Assembly: GCA_002331565.1 (NCBI GenBank)
Contig: DCZC01000132.1
Coordinates: 1-10,807, forward strand
Length of the DNA: 10,807 bases
Direction of reading: 5' to 3'
Source of the DNA: Gemmatimonas sp. UBA2094
GTDB lineage: Bacteria; Gemmatimonadota; Gemmatimonadetes; Gemmatimonadales; Gemmatimonadaceae
In this document: piece after piece, positions 7,242-10,807 of the stretch
Layout: every line of letters starts with the position of its first letter
Numbering within the stretch: the stretch's first letter is position 1
Made by a program: the position numbers and the translations under genes
The notes under the pieces: model-generated
What the model was told of the DNA's origin: nothing
The model's database searches: none
What the model saw: the letters and a program-made list of their open reading frames with translations, nothing else

Positions 7242-7573
7242 TGCGCAAAACGCTGCTCTTCTCTGCCGCCGCGCTGTTCTTCGCCTACGAACAGTGGTCG
7301 TTCTACGCGTGGATGCAGCAGCACGGTACCGTGAGCGCCGGCCTGGCGCACGCGTGGACGACCCTGCGCCAGGACCCCATGGTGTTCATGGCCTGGAACG
7401 ACATGGGCGTCTTCACGGCCGTGGCGCTCACGTGGCTGTGGCAGGACCTCAGACGCACTGGGCGCAGCATGGTGTGGTGGCCGGCGACGTTGCTGATGGG
7501 TTGCCCGCCGTTGCTGGTGTATCTCGGGAAATACACCCACCCACAACCCTCCACCCACGGCCCTCGACCCTGA
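7241..7573 (+). CDS. Small three-helix membrane protein, DUF2834-like
   Basis: A 110-residue integral membrane protein with three predicted helices: roughly residues 3-25 (TLLFSAAALFFAYEQWSFY), 54-70 (MGVFTAVALTWLWQDL) and 77-97 (MVWWPATLLMGCPPLLVYLG). Length, helix spacing, the polar WxDLRRTGR turn between helices 2 and 3, and the PPLLVYL end all resemble DUF2834 proteins, whose function is unknown. That assignment is from memory of the family pattern, not a search. The start codon overlaps the flavoenzyme stop in TGATG; a GTG at 7238 overlaps it by four bases and adds one residue. Either way the two are translationally coupled, suggesting a shared task, perhaps anchoring the exported enzyme or linking it to the membrane. 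The last dozen residues (HPQPSTHGPRP) are low-complexity and run into a repeat-rich stretch shared with the convergent gene. Confidence 0.75.
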   Translation: MRKTLLFSAAALFFAYEQWSFYAWMQQHGTVSAGLAHAWTTLRQDPMVFMAWNDMGVFTAVALTWLWQDLRRTGRSMVWWPATLLMGCPPLLVYLGKYTHPQPSTHGPRP

Positions 7574-7662
7574 ACGGGAATCACGGTCAGTCGACCACGC
7601 GATGTTCGTGTGCGCGACTGGCGGCACGCCCGTTCAACGTGAAGGGTCGTGTGTTCAGGGTC
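7566..7662. repeat. Inverted repeat between convergent genes, probable two-way terminator
   Basis: A perfect 10-bp inverted repeat, GACCCTGAAC (7566-7575) and GTTCAGGGTC (7653-7662), brackets the gap between the two convergent genes. The left arm contains the stop codon of the small membrane protein, and the right arm runs into the stop of the hydrolase gene. A second, overlapping 8-bp pair is TGAACGGG (7571-7578) with CCCGTTCA (7629-7636). The loop is long and no T-run is obvious, so termination is plausible by position but not certain. Confidence 0.5.
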
Positions 7663-8653
7663 ATGGGTGGGTGCGATTATCCCCAGCGGGAAATCGCATC
7701 GTTTCGCCATGTTTCAGCACCACGAATCGCTCGCGCTCTATACCCCGCGCATCCAGGGCCCGCTCGAGATCACGAGGCGGCTGATCGAGCGGCTCGTCGG
7801 TGAGCGAGAAGGTGCCCCAGTGCACGCCGATGGCCAGCTTCGCGCCCACGTCGAGCATCACCTGCACGGCTTCGTCGGGATTCACATGCTGCGACCGCAT
7901 GAACCACCGCGGTTCGTAGGCCCCGATGGCAATGGCGGCGGCATCGAAGGCACCGAACCGCGCCCCGATGCGCCTTGGCTCGTGCGAATAGCCAAGGTCA
8001 CCCGAGTACCAGAAGCGGAACCGCTCGTGCACCAGCGCCCAGCTGCCCCACAGTGACGCGTTGCGATCGAAACCCGTCCGGTTGGACCAGTGCTGCACCG
8101 GAAGGAAATGCAGGGCGATACGCCCCTGCCCCGCGTCGAGCGTAGTAACTGCGTCCCAGTCGAGGGCTTCGATGTACGGCACGGCGCCCCGCACGCGCGG
8201 CAGATTGCGGGCGAACCAGACCTCGGTGCCGCGCGGGACGTAGTAGCGCGGGGCCCCGCCGGCCTGGCGCGCCACCGCGCGCACCGATGGGCGATCGAGA
8301 TGATCGTAGTGGTTGTGCGTGAGCAGCACGGCGTCCACCGGCGGCAACTGCTCCGGCATGAGCCCGGGCGGCTGATGCCGGCGTGGACCCAGATAGCGAA
8401 ACGGCGACGCGGTGCGGCTGAACACGGGATCGAGCAACAGATTGGCCCCGCCCATCTGCAATAGCGCCGACGAATGGCCGATCCAGGTATACGCCGGCTG
8501 CGTGCGATTGCCGTGCAGGAACGCCAGATCGGGCGCGACCCCACGAATGGGCTGCGCCGGCGGTCTGGGCAACCGCCGGCGGGTGCGCTCGATCGTCCAG
8601 CGCAGCACGTCCTTGCCTCGCGTCTGCACGCCCGACGGATACATCGGTGTCAC
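7661..8653 (-). CDS. NAPE-PLD-like metallo-beta-lactamase-fold hydrolase
   Basis: A 330-residue zinc-dependent hydrolase resembling N-acyl-phosphatidylethanolamine phospholipase D, which cleaves the phosphodiester of N-acylated PE. The metal-binding set is complete: THNHYDH (His113, His115, Asp117, His118), His188 in PVQHWSNR, Asp219 in WYSGDLGY and His278 in GVHWGTF. The stretch IGAYEPRWFM followed by QHVNPDEAV (about 243-263) is, from memory, nearly identical to the animal enzyme. No signal peptide is visible; the N-terminus is basic, so it is probably cytoplasmic or peripherally bound. The GTG at 8653 lies 12 bases after the stop of the PepSY gene; an ATG at 8644 would give 327 residues and may be the true start. 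It is last in the S41-PepSY-hydrolase operon. Bacterial homologues may act on other phosphodiesters or lactone-like substrates, so the family is firm but the substrate is not. Confidence 0.9.
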   Translation of the reverse strand: MTPMYPSGVQTRGKDVLRWTIERTRRRLPRPPAQPIRGVAPDLAFLHGNRTQPAYTWIGHSSALLQMGGANLLLDPVFSRTASPFRYLGPRRHQPPGLMPEQLPPVDAVLLTHNHYDHLDRPSVRAVARQAGGAPRYYVPRGTEVWFARNLPRVRGAVPYIEALDWDAVTTLDAGQGRIALHFLPVQHWSNRTGFDRNASLWGSWALVHERFRFWYSGDLGYSHEPRRIGARFGAFDAAAIAIGAYEPRWFMRSQHVNPDEAVQVMLDVGAKLAIGVHWGTFSLTDEPLDQPPRDLERALDARGIERERFVVLKHGETMRFPAGDNRTHP

Positions 8654-8665
8654 GCGATCAGACGC

Positions 8666-9187
8666 TCACGGCTCGCGCTTCCGCTTTTGCGCCCGGGCGA
8701 GGTACGGCAGCACGAACAGATAGATGCCTGTACCCCAAAGCCCCAGCACGATGAAGCCGGACGGCAGAAACACCCACAGCTTGGCCGCGTCGTGGAACCA
8801 CGATCCATCGTGCAGTTGCTCGATGAGATCGGAGCGGCGATAGGCGGATTGCAGCACCGCCCCCGACGCGAGATCCACCTGCAATTCCCAGCGGCTGTTG
8901 CCGATGATCTTGGCGATTCCCTTGGACGGACGGACATCCACCCGTTCGATGTCGTCCCATGAGCGGATTCCTGCCTGTGGGACCGCCTGTGCCGCCGCCA
9001 GCAGCTGCGGCATCGTGACCGATGGCACCGTGTTGCTCGTGCGCTGCTCGGGCGGCTGCACCCAGGGGAGCTGCTTCTTGAGCTGCAGCAGCAGCCCCGT
9101 GGCAATCACCAGCAGAAAGGGCAACGCCGTAGCGATTGCCCCCCACCGGTGCAGCTTGCGATTGACGATACGCGGATTGGGTGTCAT
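8666..9187 (-). CDS. Small PepSY-TM membrane protein
   Basis: A 173-residue inner-membrane protein with two predicted helices (about 15-36 and 137-161) flanking one periplasmic PepSY-like domain (about 55-120). Family features are the LHRW motif just before helix 1 (His13), the LHDGSWFHDAAK segment before helix 2 and a basic cytoplasmic tail (AQKRKREP). PepSY-TM proteins are variously linked to iron or haem handling and protease modulation; this short one-domain form is best described by architecture only. ATG at 9187 shares one base with the stop of the upstream protease gene (TGATG), implying translational coupling; a GTG at 9208 is in frame but lies inside the protease gene. The next gene downstream starts 12 bases after its stop. 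A direct functional link with the protease (PepSY domains can inhibit peptidases) is possible but unproven. Confidence 0.85.
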   Translation of the reverse strand: MTPNPRIVNRKLHRWGAIATALPFLLVIATGLLLQLKKQLPWVQPPEQRTSNTVPSVTMPQLLAAAQAVPQAGIRSWDDIERVDVRPSKGIAKIIGNSRWELQVDLASGAVLQSAYRRSDLIEQLHDGSWFHDAAKLWVFLPSGFIVLGLWGTGIYLFVLPYLARAQKRKREP

Positions 9188-10807
9188 CAGCGTCCGCGCT
9201 TGCCCCACACCGGCGCCGCGGGCTCGGCCTTGGCGCGGTTGTCCTTGTACGTGGAGAGCAGCCGGAGCGCCTCCTGCACGGCGCGTTCGAGCTGCGGATC
9301 ACGCCCCGCGATCACCTCGCGGGGGAAGTTCTCTACGTCGATGTCGGGGGCCACGCCCTCGTTCTCCACCGCGAACTTGTCGTCGCGCGAGAAGAAACCG
9401 AAGCGCGGCGCGATCATACTGCCGCCGTCGACGAAGGGCGGCGTATCGGTGGTGGCCACGAGCCCGCCCCACGTGCGCGCGCCCACCAGCGGGCCGAGCT
9501 TGCGGCGCTTGAACATGTACGGCATGAGGTCGCCGCCCGAGCCCGCCATTTCGTTGATGATCATCACCTTCGGCCCCCAGATGCCGTTGGCCGGACTGGT
9601 GAACGGGTAGCGATCCCCCACGGGATTGTTGAAGTAGCCGTCGTAGTCGCGGCCGAGCAGGTCCACGATGTAATCGGCCGCCGAACCGCCGCCGTTGTAG
9701 CGCTCGTCCACCACCACGCCCTGCCGATCCTGCTGCGCGAAGTAGTAGCGATTGAAGCTCGTGTACCCGGGCACGCCGGTGTTGGGGAGATACACGTACG
9801 CCAGCTTGCCGTTGCTCACGCTGTCCACGTAGCGGCGGTTGGCTTCCACCCAGGCGCGCGTGCGCAGCCCCTGCTCGCTCGCCACGGGGACCACGGTGAT
9901 CTGCCGTGCCCCCTGCATGTCGGGGCGGCTGTTCACGGTGAGCACCGTCTGGCGGTTGGCCGTGCCATCGAGCAGGCGATGGATGTCGTCGGGCGCGCGC
10001 AGCTCCACCCCGTTCACCGCCAGAATGAAATCACCGCGCGACACGTTGACGCCCGGCGCCGCGAGCGGTGACCGCAACTCGGGGTTCCAGCTCTCGGCGT
10101 CGTAGATACGCGCAATACGGTACCGGTCACCCTCCACGGAGAAGTCGGCACCCAGCAGCCCGCCCGTGCCGTTGGGCACCTCGGGAAAATCACCGCCGCG
10201 CACATAAGAGTGCCCGATGGCCGTCTCCGCTCCCATGTTGTCGATGAGGTAGTTGAGATCGGCGCGGTGATTCACGTGTGCCAGCAGCGGCTCGTACATC
10301 TTTTTCACCGCCGCCCAGTCGGTGCCGTGCAGATTCTTCACGTAGAAGTTGTTGCGCTGGTTGCGCCACCCTTCGTTGAAGATCTGCTTGAACTCCTCGC
10401 GCGGATCGATGTAGGCGCGCAGCGTGACCGGCAGGCGGCCGGTGCCTGCCTGCGGCACCGTCTTGTCGGCGTCGACGAGATACAAGGCGCCGTTCTGTCC
10501 CCCCGTGCGATAGAGCAGCTTGCGGCCGTCGGCACTCACCGTGTACTGCGCCACGCCGCTCACGAACAACTGCGCCCGACGTGTGGCGAGCTGGAAGCGA
10601 TGCAGCGCGCTGCCGCCTGCCGGGCCACCGGCCGTGCCCGTGGCCGGCACCGCTTCGAGAAAGAACACGGTTCCGGCGGGACCCGCGACGAGGGCGGTGT
10701 AGTCGCGCTCCACGATGCCCGGAACCACCACAATACGCTGCTGCAGCCCGTCAAAGTCGATACGTGCCGGCGCAGCGGCGACGGCGCTGTCGCGCGGCGC
10801 CACCGCG
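9187..10807 (-). CDS. Tricorn-type S41 serine protease, C-terminal part (5' end outside window)
   Basis: The visible 540 or so residues form the C-terminal half of a tricorn-like peptidase, a large protease that trims peptides. In order: the end of a beta-propeller (repeats such as YTVSADGRKLLYRTGG); the helical C1 domain (EEFKQIFNEGWRNQRNNFYV); the catalytic histidine in AIGHSYVRGGD (codon 10210-10212); a PDZ domain (GLLGADF ... GDFILAVNGVEL); then the C2 core with oxyanion segment RYNGGG, nucleophile serine in NEMAGSGGD (codon 9538-9540) and glutamate in ENEGVAPDI (codons near 9358-9366). The triad looks intact, so the enzyme should be active. Complete relatives have about 1050-1100 residues, so roughly half lies beyond the right edge; the frame is open to the end of the window and no start is claimed. 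The Pro/Ala/Lys tail (AKAEPAAPVWGKRGR) overlaps the PepSY start by one base. Whether it is periplasmic or cytoplasmic cannot be seen without the N-terminus. Confidence 0.92.
   Translation of the reverse strand, partial: AVAPRDSAVAAAPARIDFDGLQQRIVVVPGIVERDYTALVAGPAGTVFFLEAVPATGTAGGPAGGSALHRFQLATRRAQLFVSGVAQYTVSADGRKLLYRTGGQNGALYLVDADKTVPQAGTGRLPVTLRAYIDPREEFKQIFNEGWRNQRNNFYVKNLHGTDWAAVKKMYEPLLAHVNHRADLNYLIDNMGAETAIGHSYVRGGDFPEVPNGTGGLLGADFSVEGDRYRIARIYDAESWNPELRSPLAAPGVNVSRGDFILAVNGVELRAPDDIHRLLDGTANRQTVLTVNSRPDMQGARQITVVPVASEQGLRTRAWVEANRRYVDSVSNGKLAYVYLPNTGVPGYTSFNRYYFAQQDRQGVVVDERYNGGGSAADYIVDLLGRDYDGYFNNPVGDRYPFTSPANGIWGPKVMIINEMAGSGGDLMPYMFKRRKLGPLVGARTWGGLVATTDTPPFVDGGSMIAPRFGFFSRDDKFAVENEGVAPDIDVENFPREVIAGRDPQLERAVQEALRLLSTYKDNRAKAEPAAPVWGKRGR

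Noticed and set aside
9181..10071. 296-residue plus-strand frame opposite the tricorn-type protease
   Set aside because: His/Arg/Val-rich, no motif; the minus strand carries the intact protease catalytic core here.

Overview
The window looks like chromosomal DNA from a GC-rich member of the Gemmatimonadota, Gemmatimonas-like. This is inferred from four things together: a SusC/SusD outer-membrane pair in a high-GC background, heavy use of exported proteins (Sec, lipoprotein and Tat signals), a tricorn-type protease, and start codons without recognisable Shine-Dalgarno sequences. No rRNA, tRNA, CRISPR array, transposase or phage gene is visible.

Layout. (1) Positions 1-4526, minus strand: a two-gene susC-susD operon. 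It encodes a TonB-dependent outer-membrane transporter and its surface lipoprotein, and ends in a strong 16-bp-stem terminator at 10-45. (2) Positions 4527-5150: a long non-coding stretch with a sigma70-like promoter (TTGACA, 17 bp, TAGCGT) pointing at susC, an inverted repeat just upstream of it, and a predicted leader of about 440 nt. (3) Positions 5151-5676, minus strand: a single-haem secreted c-type cytochrome with its own terminator. (4) Positions 5793-7573, plus strand, divergent from the cytochrome: a Tat-exported, probably lipid-anchored flavoenzyme of the sarcosine/N-methyltryptophan oxidase family, translationally coupled to a small three-helix membrane protein resembling DUF2834. 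(5) Positions 7661-10807, minus strand, convergent with region 4: a tightly packed operon of a tricorn-type S41 protease (5' end outside the window), a small PepSY-TM membrane protein and a NAPE-PLD-like metallo-beta-lactamase-fold hydrolase.

How the genes may work together. The SusCD pair imports an unknown nutrient; no glycosidase or peptidase lies beside it. The flavoenzyme keeps the FAD-binding fold and the cysteine that carries the covalent flavin in its relatives. By recall alignment, the lysine that activates O2 in sarcosine oxidase is an arginine here. With a secreted cytochrome c divergently encoded and a small membrane protein coupled downstream, the most interesting hypothesis is an exported amine or amino-acid dehydrogenase that passes electrons to cytochrome c rather than to oxygen. 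The right-hand operon pairs peptide turnover, a membrane PepSY protein and a phospholipid-type phosphodiesterase, which may point to envelope maintenance, but that is inference only.
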